Source: Comamonadaceae bacterium
GTDB taxonomy: Bacteria; Pseudomonadota; Gammaproteobacteria; Burkholderiales; Burkholderiaceae_C
Direction of reading: 5' to 3'
Assembly: GCA_027488985.1 (NCBI GenBank)
Contig: JAIYAR010000005.1
Span: 229,594-293,593 of the forward strand
DNA: 64,000 nt
Shown one piece after another: positions 33,961 to 43,945 of this stretch; the first letter of the stretch is position 1, and each line of letters opens with the position of its first letter. Below the pieces are notes generated by a model, which saw only the letters and a list, made by a program, of their open reading frames with translations, made no database searches and had not been told where the DNA came from. Position numbers and translations under genes: made by a program.

Positions 33961-36201
33961 ATGAGCACTGAAACCCCCTCCCCCACGACCATCGATATCG
34001 GCATTGGCGGCATGACCTGCGCATCGTGTGTGATGCGCGTTGAGAAAGCCCTGAACAAGGTGCCTGGCGTGGACAGCGCCACGGTGAACCTGGCGACCGA
34101 GTCCGCCCGCATTGCGGTGCACGATGCCGGCATGGAGGCACGCTTGCGCCGTGCAGTGCGGGACGCGGGCTATGAGCCCTTGGCGCCCAGTGCCGCGATT
34201 GACGCGGTGGATGCCTCGCCATGGGCGGGCTTCGGGCCGGTGGGTATAGGCCTTGCGCTGTGTGCGCCTTTGGTATTGCCCATGGTCGGTGACCTTTTTG
34301 GCAAAGATTGGATGCTGCCGGCGCTCTGGCAGTTTTTGCTGGCCACGCCGGTGCAATTCATCCTGGGAGCACGTTTTTACAAGGCCGGTTGGCATGCGCT
34401 GCTGGCACGCACCGGCAATATGGATTTGCTGGTGGCGCTGGGCACCACAGCGGGGTGGGCTTTGTCCATGTGGTTGTGGCTGACCGCCACGGACCACAGC
34501 GCGCATGGCATGCCGAACATGGAGCCGCACCTGTACTTTGAAGGCAGCGCCGTGGTGGTGACGCTGGTGTTGCTGGGCAAATGGTTGGAGGCCCGCGCCA
34601 AGCGCCAGACGACGGCGGCTATTCGCGCCCTGCACAGTCTGCGGCCGGACACGGCGCACCTCTTGGGCCGCGATGGCGAAGTGGATGTGCCTGTGGCCGA
34701 GGTGCTGGTGGGCGACAAAATTGTGGTCAAACCCGGCGAGCGCTTTCCGGTAGACGGCACGCTGCTGGAAGGCCGCACGCAGGTGGACGAATCCATGCTG
34801 ACGGGCGAGCCGCTGCCGGTGAGCAAAGAAGTGGGCGACAAGCTCACGGGCGGCAGCATCAATGGAGAAGGTCGCGTGGTGCTGCAGGTGCGCGCGGTAG
34901 GGGTGGACACGGTGCTCTCAAGCATCATCCGGCTGGTGGAAGACGCGCAGGCTGCCAAAGCGCCCATCCAGCGGCTGGTGGATCAGGTGAGTGCGGTTTT
35001 TGTGCCGGTGGTGCTGGTGATTGCGCTGGTCACGTTGCTAGGCTGGTACTTCACCGGCCATAGCTTTGAAGTTGCGTTGATCCACGCGGTGGCGGTGCTG
35101 GTGATTGCCTGTCCTTGCGCCCTAGGTTTGGCCACGCCGGCCGCCATCATGGCGGGCACCGGGGTGGCGGCCAAGTTCGGCATTCTGATCAAGGACGCAC
35201 AGGCGCTGGAGGTGGCGCACACCGTGAGCGTGGTGGCCTTCGACAAGACCGGCACGCTGACCGTGGGCCAGCCGCGCCTGACCGCGCTCGAGCCTGTGGG
35301 CCTGACCGATGACGATGCGCTGGCCTTGGCCGCCGGTTTGCAAAGCGGCAGCGAGCACCCTTTAGCCCGCGCCGTGCTGCAGGCGGCTAAAGACAAAGCG
35401 CTCACCGTGACCGCACCCACCGATGTGCAAGCCGTGGCCGGTCATGGAACCCAAGGCAAAGTGGGCGAGCGCACTTTATTGCTAGGCAGCTTGCGCTGGA
35501 TGGCGGAGCTTGGGGTGGATATGGCGCCGGTCGCGGCGCAGGCGGCCGATCTGCAGATGAGCGGTGCCACGGTGTCAGCCATGGCAGAGCAACAAGCAGG
35601 TGGCTTAAAACTGCTGGCCCTGCTCGCGTTTGCGGACGAGCCCAAGCCCGGCGCCAAGGAAGCGTTGGCCACCCTGAAGGCCCGCGGAATCCAGACCGTG
35701 ATGATCTCCGGTGACAACCGGGGCGCGGCTGAGGCCATGGCCAAGCGCCTCGGCTTGGATACCAACGATGTGTTGGCCGAGGTGTTGCCCGGCGACAAGG
35801 CTGCGAAAGTAGCCGCGCTCAAAGCCGGTGGCAAAGTCGTTGCCATGGTCGGTGACGGCGTGAATGACGCACCAGCGTTGGCGGCTGCCGATGTGGGCAT
35901 GGCCATGGCCAACCCCAACGGCGGCGGCACCGATGTAGCCATGCACGCGGCCGGCATCACCCTCATGCGAGGCGATCCGCTGCTGGTGGCGGCTGCGCTG
36001 GACATCAGCCGCCGCACGGTGTCCAAGATCCGGCAAAACCTGTTCTGGGCCTTTGCCTACAACGCGGCCGGCATTCCGCTGGCAGCGCTGGGCTACCTGA
36101 GCCCCGTGGTAGCAGGTGCGGCCATGGCACTGAGCTCAGTGAGTGTGATGACCAATGCCTTGTTGCTCAAACGCTGGACGCCGGAGCAGGGCGACAAGTA
36201 A
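33961..36201 (+). CDS. copA: Copper-exporting P1B-type ATPase CopA
   Basis: The 746-residue pump has one N-terminal metal-binding domain ([16 protein letters not shown]), eight predicted membrane helices and the intramembrane copper site CPC ([14 protein letters not shown]). The phosphorylation motif is DKTGTLT; TGEPLPV and [10 protein letters not shown] are also intact. The HP motif occurs in [12 protein letters not shown]. It exports Cu(I) across the inner membrane at the cost of ATP. The promoter is CueR-type and little or no 5' leader is expected. Confidence 0.97.
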   Translation: MSTETPSPTTIDIGIGGMTCASCVMRVEKALNKVPGVDSATVNLATESARIAVHDAGMEARLRRAVRDAGYEPLAPSAAIDAVDASPWAGFGPVGIGLALCAPLVLPMVGDLFGKDWMLPALWQFLLATPVQFILGARFYKAGWHALLARTGNMDLLVALGTTAGWALSMWLWLTATDHSAHGMPNMEPHLYFEGSAVVVTLVLLGKWLEARAKRQTTAAIRALHSLRPDTAHLLGRDGEVDVPVAEVLVGDKIVVKPGERFPVDGTLLEGRTQVDESMLTGEPLPVSKEVGDKLTGGSINGEGRVVLQVRAVGVDTVLSSIIRLVEDAQAAKAPIQRLVDQVSAVFVPVVLVIALVTLLGWYFTGHSFEVALIHAVAVLVIACPCALGLATPAAIMAGTGVAAKFGILIKDAQALEVAHTVSVVAFDKTGTLTVGQPRLTALEPVGLTDDDALALAAGLQSGSEHPLARAVLQAAKDKALTVTAPTDVQAVAGHGTQGKVGERTLLLGSLRWMAELGVDMAPVAAQAADLQMSGATVSAMAEQQAGGLKLLALLAFADEPKPGAKEALATLKARGIQTVMISGDNRGAAEAMAKRLGLDTNDVLAEVLPGDKAAKVAALKAGGKVVAMVGDGVNDAPALAAADVGMAMANPNGGGTDVAMHAAGITLMRGDPLLVAAALDISRRTVSKIRQNLFWAFAYNAAGIPLAALGYLSPVVAGAAMALSSVSVMTNALLLKRWTPEQGDK

Positions 36202-36230
36202 GTCGAACATTTGGATAAAAATGGGCGCTG

Positions 36231-36271
36231 GCGCTCATGGAATATGCGTGAGTAGCTCCTAAAATGGGAGC
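36231..36271 (+). repeat. Comamonadaceae-type intergenic repeat, copy 4
   Basis: Contains GCGCTCATGGAATATGCGTG and the hairpin GCTCCTAAAATGGGAGC. The terminal hairpin differs from the commoner GCTATC form but keeps self-complementarity. It lies between copA and the YnfA-like gene. Confidence 0.85.
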
Positions 36272-36287
36272 AAACTCCAAAACACCC

Positions 36288-36626
36288 ATGAACCACCTGT
36301 TGCTTACTACCGGCCTCTATGTGCTCACTGCGGTCGCTGAGATCGTGGGGTGCTACTTGCCTTGGCTCTGGTTGCAGCAGCGCGCACCGGTGTGGGTGCT
36401 GTTGCCGGCGGCAGCATCACTGGCTCTGTTCGTGTGGCTGCTCACCTTGCACCCCGCGGCCAGCGGCCGGGTGTATGCGGCCTATGGCGGCGTGTACATC
36501 GCCACCGCGCTCATCTGGCTGTGGATGGTGGACGGCATTCGCCCTACGGCGTGGGACTGCGCCGGTGCAGCTTTGGCACTGGCAGGCATGGCGGTGATTG
36601 TGCTGGCGCCGCGCACCGGGGCATGA
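36288..36626 (+). CDS. YnfA/UPF0060 family membrane protein
   Basis: The 112-residue protein has four hydrophobic helices and the UPF0060 pattern ([49 protein letters not shown]). The fold resembles small multidrug resistance transporters. I start at the ATG at 36288 because the one at 36264 lies in the repeat. Its stop codon is part of a palindromic Crp/Fnr-like site. Confidence 0.9.
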   Translation: MNHLLLTTGLYVLTAVAEIVGCYLPWLWLQQRAPVWVLLPAAASLALFVWLLTLHPAASGRVYAAYGGVYIATALIWLWMVDGIRPTAWDCAGAALALAGMAVIVLAPRTGA

Positions 36627-36635
36627 CCTAAGTCA
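36624..36635. promoter_or_regulatory. Crp/Fnr-like palindrome, second copy
   Basis: TGACCTAAGTCA is the exact reverse complement of the core TGACTTAGGTCA at 24247-24258. It overlaps the stop codon of the YnfA-like gene and is about 160 bases before the chemoreceptor start codon. It may control the chemoreceptor. Confidence 0.45.
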
Positions 36636-36793
36636 AGGCGCGCTGGAGCGGTCTGTGGGATTCTCTGGCTGCATAAGTCGTTGGAAATGGCGGGCGTCCT
36701 GCCGGCTTTGCCTCGTATTGCCGCTTGTAACCACCTCTAGACTCTGAAAGAATGGCCCAACGCTTTGGCCCGGCTTACCCGAGGAACACAACA

Positions 36794-38368
36794 ATGAACA
36801 TGATGACCATGATGCGGCAATTCACCATTCGTCTGCGCATGTTGGGGGCCATTGCGATGGTGCTCACTCTGCTCAGCATGTTGGGCCTTGGTGGCTTGTG
36901 GGGGATGGGGCAGATCAAGGAGCAAAGCGATGACTTCTTGCATCACTCCTTTGCTGAAGTGCAGCACCTGTCTCACTTGCGCGGCGCCTTGGCGCTGGTG
37001 CGCATGGCCGAAAAGGACATGATCATCGAATATGAGCGTCCTCATGAAGTGGAAAAAGCCTACACCCGCTGGAAACAGAATCTGGCCGAAACCGAAAAGG
37101 TAGCCAACGGTTTTCTCGAAGGCGAGGAAGACCCGGACAACCCGGTGGTGCGTGAATTGGTCAAGCGCTTGCAGTCGTACGCAAAAGGCTTTGAGTCGGT
37201 CACCGTTCAGCTCAAGAGCAGCGGCTATGAATCCGCGACCACCGCTAACCGCATGAGCCAGAAGGCATTGGCCGAGTTTTTGATCATCGACAAGCAAGTA
37301 GCGGAGTTGGAAGTCATCCTGAATCAGGAGGTTGAAGAAGCGGTGCAGGATCAGCAAAAAGTTGCAACAGTGGTGCGCTGGGTGTTTATTGCTGCTTTGG
37401 CGGTGGCCTCTTTGGTGGTGGTGCCTCTCACCATTCTGAATATGAACTCCATTTGCCAGCCTTTGGAGCGCGCGCGCCTGTTGGCTCAGGCGATTGCCGG
37501 TGGCGATTTGTCACAAGAGATTGAAGTGCATGGCAAAGACGAAGTAGCCGACTTGCAGCACGCCCAGAAGGCCATGCAAGAGGGCCTCGGTGCTCTGGTT
37601 TCGCAGGTGCGTTACGCGAGCGAAAGCGTGGCCACGGCCAGCCAGGAAATTGCTTCGGGTAACCAGGATCTGTCAGAACGCACCGAAAAGTCTGCCAGTA
37701 GCGTGCAAGACACAGTGGGCTCCTTGGCCGAGCTGACCGAGAACGTACAGCAAACCGCCCATGCGGCCCAAACGGCCCGGCAGTTGTCCGACTCGGCCTT
37801 CACCCTGGCGGCCCGCGGTGGCCAGGTGGTGACGCAGGCGGTAGGCAGCATGCACGAGATTGCGTCCAGCAGCAGCAAGATTAACGACATCATTGGCCTG
37901 ATCGACTCTATCGCCTTCCAGACCAACATCCTGGCGCTCAACGCGGCGGTGGAAGCGGCGCGTGCCGGCGAGCAGGGCCGGGGCTTTGCGGTGGTGGCAT
38001 CTGAAGTACGCATGCTGGCCAAACGCTCTGCTGCGGCTGCGCAAGAAATCAAGGCCTTGGTGAGCACCAGCGTGCACGCCGTGGACGGCGGTGTGAAGCT
38101 GGTGGAAGAGGCCGGCGCCGCCATGAAAGAAATGGTGGATGGCGTGCAGCGCGTGGGCCAGATCATTGGGGAGATTTCTTCGTCGGCCACCGAGCAGTCC
38201 AGCGGCATCGCGCAGGTCAACCAGTCGGTGGGCATGATCGACCAAGCCACCCAGCAAAACGCGGCCTTGGTGGAGCAAAGTGCTGCGGCTGCCCAAGGGT
38301 TGCGTGAACAGGCGGACGCGCTGGCCCAGGTGGTGCGCCAGTTCCGCCTTAAGGGCAGCGCCGCCTGA
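36794..38368 (+). CDS. Methyl-accepting chemotaxis protein
   Basis: A 524-residue chemoreceptor: a first membrane helix (~residues 15-37), a ~150-residue periplasmic four-helix-bundle domain, a second helix (~190-210), a HAMP domain, and the signalling domain with the hairpin tip [37 protein letters not shown]. It ends in LKGSAA with no CheR-tethering pentapeptide. The start at 36794 follows GAGGAA. No chemotaxis genes are adjacent. Ligand unknown. Confidence 0.94.
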   Translation: MNMMTMMRQFTIRLRMLGAIAMVLTLLSMLGLGGLWGMGQIKEQSDDFLHHSFAEVQHLSHLRGALALVRMAEKDMIIEYERPHEVEKAYTRWKQNLAETEKVANGFLEGEEDPDNPVVRELVKRLQSYAKGFESVTVQLKSSGYESATTANRMSQKALAEFLIIDKQVAELEVILNQEVEEAVQDQQKVATVVRWVFIAALAVASLVVVPLTILNMNSICQPLERARLLAQAIAGGDLSQEIEVHGKDEVADLQHAQKAMQEGLGALVSQVRYASESVATASQEIASGNQDLSERTEKSASSVQDTVGSLAELTENVQQTAHAAQTARQLSDSAFTLAARGGQVVTQAVGSMHEIASSSSKINDIIGLIDSIAFQTNILALNAAVEAARAGEQGRGFAVVASEVRMLAKRSAAAAQEIKALVSTSVHAVDGGVKLVEEAGAAMKEMVDGVQRVGQIIGEISSSATEQSSGIAQVNQSVGMIDQATQQNAALVEQSAAAAQGLREQADALAQVVRQFRLKGSAA

Positions 38369-38376
38369 CGCTGCCT

Positions 38377-39597
38377 GTGGAGAACGCACCGCAGCCCGCG
38401 CTGCATTCCGTAGACGCGCGCGGCTGGTGCCTGGCACTCGCGCTGTCCGTGGGGGCGGCCGTTTCATTGGGCATTACCCGTTTTGCCTATGGCCTGCTGC
38501 TGCCCGCCATGCGCACTGACCTGGGCTGGACCTACACCTTGGCGGGCGCCATGAACACGGCGAATGCGCTGGGATACTTTATAGGCGCGCTGCTCACGCC
38601 CCGCTTGCTGCGCACCAGGGGCCCAGGCGAGTTGCTGTGGGGCGGGGCTTTGATGGCCACCGTGTTCATGGCCTTGAGCGGCTTTTTCACCGATGCGAAT
38701 GCCTTGCTGGTGCAGCGCCTGCTGGCCGGTATTGCCAGTGCGCTGGTGTTCGTGGCTGGTGGATTGCTGGCTGCACGTTTGGGGGCGCGTTACCCGCGCC
38801 ATGGCGGCTTGCTATTGGGCATCTATTACGGTGGCACGGGCTTGGGCATTGTGGCCAGTGCCTTGCTGGTGCCCTGGTTGCTGGAGCGTTTTGCGGGCCA
38901 GGCCCATGGCTGGCAGTGGTCCTGGTGGGCGCTGGCGCTGATTTGTTCAGCGGGAACTGCGGTGATGCTGTGGCCCGCACGGGTGATGTCGGCCTGGGCT
39001 CTGCCTCAGGCGCAGGCGGCTGCCGGCGGGCCCCAACAGTTTCAATGGGCAGACTTCCGTTACGGCTTGGCGGGGTACACCTTGTTTGGGGTGGGCTACA
39101 TCGGCTACATGACTTTTGTGGTGGCGCTCTTGCGCTCGCAAGGCACAACAGCCGCCGCTGTCACCGTGTTTTATGCCTTGCTGGGTGTGGCGGTGATGGC
39201 GTCCAGCCGCATCTGGGCGCGCTTGCTCGACAAACACCATGACGGCCGGCCATTGGCCACGCTGAATGCTCTGCTGGGTGTGGCGACCATTCTGCCGGCG
39301 CTCACGCAGTGGTGGCCGGTGGTGCTGGCGTCAGGCTTGCTCTTCGGAGCGGTGTTTTTGTCGGTAGTGGCATCAACCACGGCACTGGTCCGGCATAACC
39401 TGCCGCCTGCGGCCTGGGCAGCAGGTATCAGCGCCTTCACCACGGTGTTTGCCGCCGGTCAGATTGTCGGCCCGACGGTGGTGGGCTGGATTGCCGATGG
39501 CCCCGGTGGCTTGGCGCGCGGCCTGGTGTTTTCGGCATTTGCCTTGTGGGTGGGGGCAGCTCTGGGTTTTCGCCAAAAAGCACTCTCGCGCTCGTAA
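38377..39597 (+). CDS. MFS transporter, YbfB/YjiJ family
   Basis: The 406-residue carrier has twelve predicted helices. The family stretch SLGITRFAYGLLLPAMRTDLGWTYTLAGAMNTANALGYFIGALL lies at residues ~33-76. It begins with GTG 8 bases after the chemoreceptor stop, so read-through is likely. The substrate is unknown for this family. Confidence 0.9.
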   Translation: MENAPQPALHSVDARGWCLALALSVGAAVSLGITRFAYGLLLPAMRTDLGWTYTLAGAMNTANALGYFIGALLTPRLLRTRGPGELLWGGALMATVFMALSGFFTDANALLVQRLLAGIASALVFVAGGLLAARLGARYPRHGGLLLGIYYGGTGLGIVASALLVPWLLERFAGQAHGWQWSWWALALICSAGTAVMLWPARVMSAWALPQAQAAAGGPQQFQWADFRYGLAGYTLFGVGYIGYMTFVVALLRSQGTTAAAVTVFYALLGVAVMASSRIWARLLDKHHDGRPLATLNALLGVATILPALTQWWPVVLASGLLFGAVFLSVVASTTALVRHNLPPAAWAAGISAFTTVFAAGQIVGPTVVGWIADGPGGLARGLVFSAFALWVGAALGFRQKALSRS

Positions 39598-39647
39598 AGC
39601 TTGCCCGGGTATCTGTATATTCCACAGCAAATGAACAGGGAGACAAA

Positions 39648-40115
39648 ATGGTGTGGATGTGGTTTCGGCGCGCAGGGATTGTTCTGTTAGCAGGCGTGGT
39701 GGGCATGACGGCCTGGCGCCACCGCGACGACGCTTGGGTGCAGGCCCTATGGCGCCCGGAAGCGCCGCCCAAGCCGGTGGTGTTTGACAACGGGTCGGTG
39801 CGGGACAGCGCGGTACCTGTGCAGCCGCCGGCCAGCGCAGCGGCCAAGGGCCCCGACAACCTGCCCGGCCAGATGAAGAAGTGCATCAAGGGCAAACAGG
39901 TGGTTTACACCGACCAGCCTTGTGAGGCAGGCGCCAAGGTAGCCGCCGTCACGGGTGGCAACGTTACCGTGGTGCCCTCTAATGCTCCCAAGCCCGCTAC
40001 GCAACCTCAAGGCGGGCAGGCACCCGCAGGGCGCAGCACCTTGCACGATGCGCTGGACCTCAACAGCAATGACAACATCCGTGAAAAGATGATGGAGCGT
40101 GCCATCAACCGGTAG
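39648..40115 (+). CDS. DUF4124-like membrane-anchored protein
   Basis: This 155-residue protein has one N-terminal hydrophobic segment (RRAGIVLLAGVVGMTAW) and then a Pro/Ala-rich linker. It has a short disulfide-type motif, KKCIKGKQVVYTDQPCEAGAK, that matches the core of DUF4124 proteins. The end is charged. I chose the ATG at 39648 because AGGGAGA lies upstream; a longer frame overlaps the MFS gene. Function unknown. Confidence 0.75.
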   Translation: MVWMWFRRAGIVLLAGVVGMTAWRHRDDAWVQALWRPEAPPKPVVFDNGSVRDSAVPVQPPASAAAKGPDNLPGQMKKCIKGKQVVYTDQPCEAGAKVAAVTGGNVTVVPSNAPKPATQPQGGQAPAGRSTLHDALDLNSNDNIREKMMERAINR

Positions 40116-40150
40116 CACCAAGTTCGGTGATTCACTGAGAAGGAACGTCC

Positions 40151-40720
40151 ATGATCAAGCGCATCGCTTTGGCCCTTATGGTGTGCAGTGACGCCGGTGT
40201 TCAGCCAGCTGGTGAGCTTTAGTTATCCATCGGGTTTTGTGCCTGCCTTTGAGGACAGCAAGCCCGGTGCTTACATCCAGGAGTCGGTGTTGCGTGGCGA
40301 GAAGTTGGAGCGTTGGACCCAGATGCTCACGCTCAGTGGCGCCCGCGATCTGGTCGCCAATGCCCAGATGACGCCTTTGCGTTTTGCCGGCAGTGTGGGG
40401 GCCGGTTTCCAAAATGCATGCCCTCAGAGTTATGTAGTGTTGGGCTTGGGCGAGATGCGTCTGGGTAAGCACGACGCTTTTGCCGGTGTGATTGGATGCG
40501 GCTCGGCGCCGGGTGGTGCCCACAGCGAGGTGGCTTTGTTTTGGTGGTGAAGGGTGAGCGCGACTACTACACCCTGCAGTGGGCCGAGCGTGCACAGCCT
40601 GTGAACGGTCCCATCGCGCTGGATGCTGCCAAGTGGTCAGAGCGCTTGCAGCGGCTGATGCCGGTGAAACTGTGTACGCGCGTGCCGGGCGAAGCCCCTC
40701 CTTTTCAAAGTTGCCTCTAG
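40151..40720 (+). pseudogene. Frameshifted secreted-protein gene
   Basis: Three in-order fragments in changing frames make one plausible protein of about 190 residues. A signal-peptide start (MIKRIALALMVCS) follows AAGGAACG at 40151. A middle part in another frame from about 40188 begins TPVFSQLVSFSYPSGFVPAFE, and a C-terminal part from about 40530 (LVVKGERDYYTLQWAER) returns to the first frame and ends at 40720. Two compensating frameshifts near 40190 and 40535 explain this. It is either a decayed gene or two sequencing errors. I recognise no family. Confidence 0.65.
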
Positions 40721-40761
40721 CCCCTGCCAAATATGCGCGGATAGCTATCAAAGTAGTAGCA
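40717..40761 (+). repeat. Comamonadaceae-type intergenic repeat, copy 5
   Basis: A degenerate copy: AAATATGCGCGGATAGCTAT followed by CAAAGTAGTAGC. It starts at the stop codon of the frameshifted gene and ends before the GST terminator. Confidence 0.7.
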
Positions 40762-40770
40762 TTTCAATAG

Positions 40771-40791
40771 AAAAGGGCCCGTAAGGGCCCT
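40771..40791 (-). terminator. Intrinsic terminator of the GST gene
   Basis: On the minus strand AGGGCCC-TTAC-GGGCCCT is a seven-pair, very GC-rich hairpin followed by TTT. It lies 24 bases after the GST stop codon. Confidence 0.8.
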
Positions 40792-40814
40792 GATGTCTTG
40801 GAGGTTGCCGCGTT

Positions 40815-41423
40815 TTACTTCAGCAGACCTTCTGCACGCATGGCCGCTTGCACGCCGGGGCGTTCGCTCACGCGGGTGCGGTAAGCCAACAGATTCGCAT
40901 AGGTGCTGATGTCTACCTTCACAATGCGGGCCCAGTTCGTCACGGTGAACAGGTAGGCATCGGCCACGGTGAACTGATCGCCCAGCAGGTAGTCCTTGCC
41001 GGCGAGTTCGCTGTCTACCCAAGCCAGGCGCTTGGCCAGGCTTTGTTTGGACTGTTCTTTGGTTTCTGCGGGTGCGGCGGGGTTGAACAGGGGGCTGAAG
41101 CTCTTGTGCAGCTCGGTGCCGATGAAGGTGAGCCATTCCTGCAACTTGTAGCGCTCGAAAGTGCCGTTGGCCGGGGCCAGCTTTTTCTCGGGCACCAGGT
41201 CCGCCAGGTACTGCACGATGGCGGGGCCTTCGTGCAGGCTGCGGCCGTCGTCTAGCGTGAGGTAGGGCACGTAACCCAGCGGGTTGATGGTATAGAAATC
41301 GGTGCCGTCGGGCAGCTGGTGGGTTTTGGTGGGCGCAGGAATGGCTTCAAACGCCAAGCCGGCCTCATGCATCACGATGTGCGGGGAGAGCGAGCAGGCG
41401 CCCTGGGAGTAATACAGCTTCAT
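40815..41423 (-). CDS. Glutathione S-transferase, beta class
   Basis: A 202-residue GST. The N-terminal thioredoxin-like domain starts [22 protein letters not shown], with the active-site Cys (residue 10) typical of bacterial beta-class GSTs. [14 protein letters not shown] and [12 protein letters not shown] form the glutathione site, and the C-terminal helical domain contains [16 protein letters not shown]. Cytoplasmic; it conjugates or reduces electrophiles. It is monocistronic with its own terminator. Confidence 0.95.
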   Translation of the reverse strand: MKLYYSQGACSLSPHIVMHEAGLAFEAIPAPTKTHQLPDGTDFYTINPLGYVPYLTLDDGRSLHEGPAIVQYLADLVPEKKLAPANGTFERYKLQEWLTFIGTELHKSFSPLFNPAAPAETKEQSKQSLAKRLAWVDSELAGKDYLLGDQFTVADAYLFTVTNWARIVKVDISTYANLLAYRTRVSERPGVQAAMRAEGLLK

Positions 41424-41441
41424 AAACGTCCTCGGGTTGGG

Positions 41442-43079
41442 TCAGGCATGCATGCTAGCGGCTTTGGCGGCCCGGATGTGCCGCACGGCCTTTTCCGCAA
41501 TCATGATGGTGGGGGCGTTGGTGTTGCCCGTCACCAGGTCCGGCATGATGGACGCGTCCACCACCCGCAGGCCTTGTATGCCGTGCACCCGCAGTTCGGC
41601 GTCCACCACGGCCATGGGGTCGCTGGCCGGGCCCATCTTGCAGGTGCCGATGGGGTGGTACTCGGTGTCGGAGTGGTCGCGCAGGAACTGCTCGATCTGA
41701 GCCCGGTTGTCGCGCTCAATGGGGTACAGCATCTTGCCGCGGTAGGGTTGCAAAGCTTGCGCCTGCATGATGTCAAAGCCCATCTGCGTGCCACGCACCA
41801 GGGTGTCCAAGTCATCGGGGTCTTGCAGGTACGCCGGGTCGATGCGGGGGGCATCGGTGGGCTTGGCGCTCTGCAGGGTGACGCTGCCGCGGCTCTTGGG
41901 CCGCATCAGGGTGACGTGCAGGGTGTAGCCGTGGCCGAGGTGGGCTTTGCGGGTGTGGTCGTCCACGATGCCGGTGCAAAACGCGAGCTGGATGTCAGGC
42001 GCCTCCACGTCGGGTCGGGTTTTCATGAATGCTTGGGATTCGGCCACGTTGGTGGTGATCCAGCCGGTGCGCTTGCTGCGCCACTCGAACACCGACTTCA
42101 GCATGTTGAGCGCGCCCTTGAGCGAAAAGCCCAGGGTCTCCTGCTGGTGTCGGGTGCGGTAAATCAGCACGGTGGTGACGTGGTCTTGCAGGTTCTGGCC
42201 CACGCCGGGCAGCACATGGCGCACCGGAATGCCGTGTTCGCGCAAGTGCTCGGCAGGGCCCACACCCGAGAGCATGAGCAGCTGGGGCGAGCCAAAGGCA
42301 CCGCTGCTGAGCAGTACCTCGCGACGGGCACGCAGTTCGTGGGTTTGCCCCTCGTGCAAGTAGCTCACCCCTGTGGCGCGTTGGTCGCCATTTGCGCCGT
42401 CGAGCAGCACTTTGCTGGTGTGGGCGTGGGTGATCACGGTGAGGTTGGGCCTGTCGCGGTGGGGGGTGACGTAGGCCTTGGCGGCACTCCAGCGCTCGCC
42501 GTTTCTCTGGGTGACCTGCGCGGGGGCGCAGCCCCATTGCTGTGCGCCGTTGTAGTCGGGGGTGCGGGGCAGACCCTGGCTTTCGCAGGCATCCAGGAAA
42601 GCCTGGTTGAGCGGGCTGGGGCTCTGTAGGTAGCTCACGTTGAGCGGGCCGCCGGTGCTGCGGTATTCGTTGTCGCCGAAGCACTGGTTGTTCTCAGACT
42701 GCTTGAAGAGCGGCAATACTTCCCGGTAGCTCCAGCCTGTGTTGCCTAAAGCGGCCCAGCGGTCGTAGTCATGGGGATTGCCGCGGGTGTAGACCATGGC
42801 GTTGAGCGAGCTGCTGCCGCCCATCACCTTGCCGCGCGGTGCAAAGCCACGGCGCCCGCCCAAGCCGGGTTGAGGCACGCTCTCGTAGTTCCAGTTGAAG
42901 ATGCCCAAAGGAGCAGTGGCCGCAAAGCCCAGTGGTGCATGGATAAAGGCGCTGGTATCCGGGCCGCCGGCTTCGAGCAAGCACACGGTTACGGTCGGGT
43001 CTTCGCTCAGGCGGCCGGCCAACACGCAGCCGGCGGAGCCGCCGCCGACCACGATGTAATCAAATTCTTTAGGGGTCAT
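41442..43079 (-). CDS. GMC-family FAD-dependent oxidoreductase
   Basis: The 545-residue flavoenzyme begins with the ADP-binding motif [20 protein letters not shown]. It carries the two GMC signatures ([18 protein letters not shown] near residue 80, and [18 protein letters not shown]) and the active-site His in [11 protein letters not shown] near the C-terminus. It resembles choline dehydrogenase and AlkJ-type alcohol dehydrogenases; betaine aldehyde dehydrogenase is not adjacent, so an alcohol substrate is likelier. It follows the class II aldolase gene by 8 bases. Confidence 0.92.
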   Translation of the reverse strand: MTPKEFDYIVVGGGSAGCVLAGRLSEDPTVTVCLLEAGGPDTSAFIHAPLGFAATAPLGIFNWNYESVPQPGLGGRRGFAPRGKVMGGSSSLNAMVYTRGNPHDYDRWAALGNTGWSYREVLPLFKQSENNQCFGDNEYRSTGGPLNVSYLQSPSPLNQAFLDACESQGLPRTPDYNGAQQWGCAPAQVTQRNGERWSAAKAYVTPHRDRPNLTVITHAHTSKVLLDGANGDQRATGVSYLHEGQTHELRARREVLLSSGAFGSPQLLMLSGVGPAEHLREHGIPVRHVLPGVGQNLQDHVTTVLIYRTRHQQETLGFSLKGALNMLKSVFEWRSKRTGWITTNVAESQAFMKTRPDVEAPDIQLAFCTGIVDDHTRKAHLGHGYTLHVTLMRPKSRGSVTLQSAKPTDAPRIDPAYLQDPDDLDTLVRGTQMGFDIMQAQALQPYRGKMLYPIERDNRAQIEQFLRDHSDTEYHPIGTCKMGPASDPMAVVDAELRVHGIQGLRVVDASIMPDLVTGNTNAPTIMIAEKAVRHIRAAKAASMHA

Positions 43080-43087
43080 GAAAAGGG

Positions 43088-43858
43088 TCAGTCTTGGTAA
43101 CTGGGGTCTATACGTTGGAGTTTGCGGATCAGGGCCGGCCAGACGAAGGCGCCGCCCATGCCACCGGTTTGCACGCGCATGGCTTCGGCTACGCCGCTGA
43201 CGATTTGCGGGTTCACATGGGTGAGGGCTCCGCCGCCGGACTGCGCACCGATCTGGATCTGGCAGGTGGCTTCGAAGGTGTACATGCTCAGAAAAGCATC
43301 TGCAATGGTTTTGCCCACGACCAGCAAGCCGTGGTTGCGCAGCACCAGAAAGTTGGCTTGGCCTAGGTCGGCTTGCAGGCGAGGCTTCTCTTCGGGGCGG
43401 AAGGCGACGCCCTCGTAGTCGTGGTACGCGAGGGACGCCAGCACGAAGGTGGATTGCTGGCTCAGGGGCAACACGCCATCCTTCTGGGCGCTCACCGCGA
43501 CGCCGGCACGGGTGTGGGTGTGGAGCACGCAGCCGGCGTCTTCGCGGGCCTCATGCACGGCGCTGTGGATGACGAAACCTGCCGGGTTAACGGGGTAGGG
43601 TGAGTCGATCAGCTTATTGCAGTCTTGATCGACTTTGACGAGACTGCTGGCAGTGATTTCGTCGAACATCAACCCGTAGGGGTTTATCAGGAAGTGGTGC
43701 TCCGGCCCGGGAATGCGGGCGCTGATATGGGTAAAGACCAGATCGCTCCAGCCATACATGGCGACCAGCCGGTAGCAGGCGGCGAGGTCCTGGCGGAGTT
43801 GCCATTCCTGCTCGCTGACCCGGGATTGCACTGAAGGTGTAGCCATTGATGACTCCAT
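43088..43858 (-). CDS. Class II aldolase/adducin family protein
   Basis: The 256-residue protein has the zinc-site histidines in VIHSAVHEAREDAGCVLHTHTRAG, and LRNHGLLVVG is the third conserved block. Members are fuculose/ribulose-phosphate-type aldolases or decarboxylases. Together with the GMC oxidoreductase it may act on a hydroxylated substrate, but I cannot name it. It is divergent from a Crp/Fnr regulator across a short gap with a palindrome. Confidence 0.87.
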   Translation of the reverse strand: MESSMATPSVQSRVSEQEWQLRQDLAACYRLVAMYGWSDLVFTHISARIPGPEHHFLINPYGLMFDEITASSLVKVDQDCNKLIDSPYPVNPAGFVIHSAVHEAREDAGCVLHTHTRAGVAVSAQKDGVLPLSQQSTFVLASLAYHDYEGVAFRPEEKPRLQADLGQANFLVLRNHGLLVVGKTIADAFLSMYTFEATCQIQIGAQSGGGALTHVNPQIVSGVAEAMRVQTGGMGGAFVWPALIRKLQRIDPSYQD

Positions 43859-43901
43859 GGTAGGGTTTTAATCGAGATTAGCGGGGCAATAGGCGTTACA
43901 C

Positions 43902-43917
43902 TGTTAAAAATTTGACA
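43902..43917. promoter_or_regulatory. Dyad in the aldolase/Crp-type divergent promoter
   Basis: TGTTAAA-AA-TTTGACA is a 16-base near-perfect palindrome with one mismatched pair, midway between the aldolase and regulator start codons. The half-site spacing suits a Crp/Fnr protein, so the adjacent regulator is the likely ligand. Confidence 0.55.
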
Positions 43918-43945
43918 ATCTAGGGTATTCACCGTGGGGGAATGG

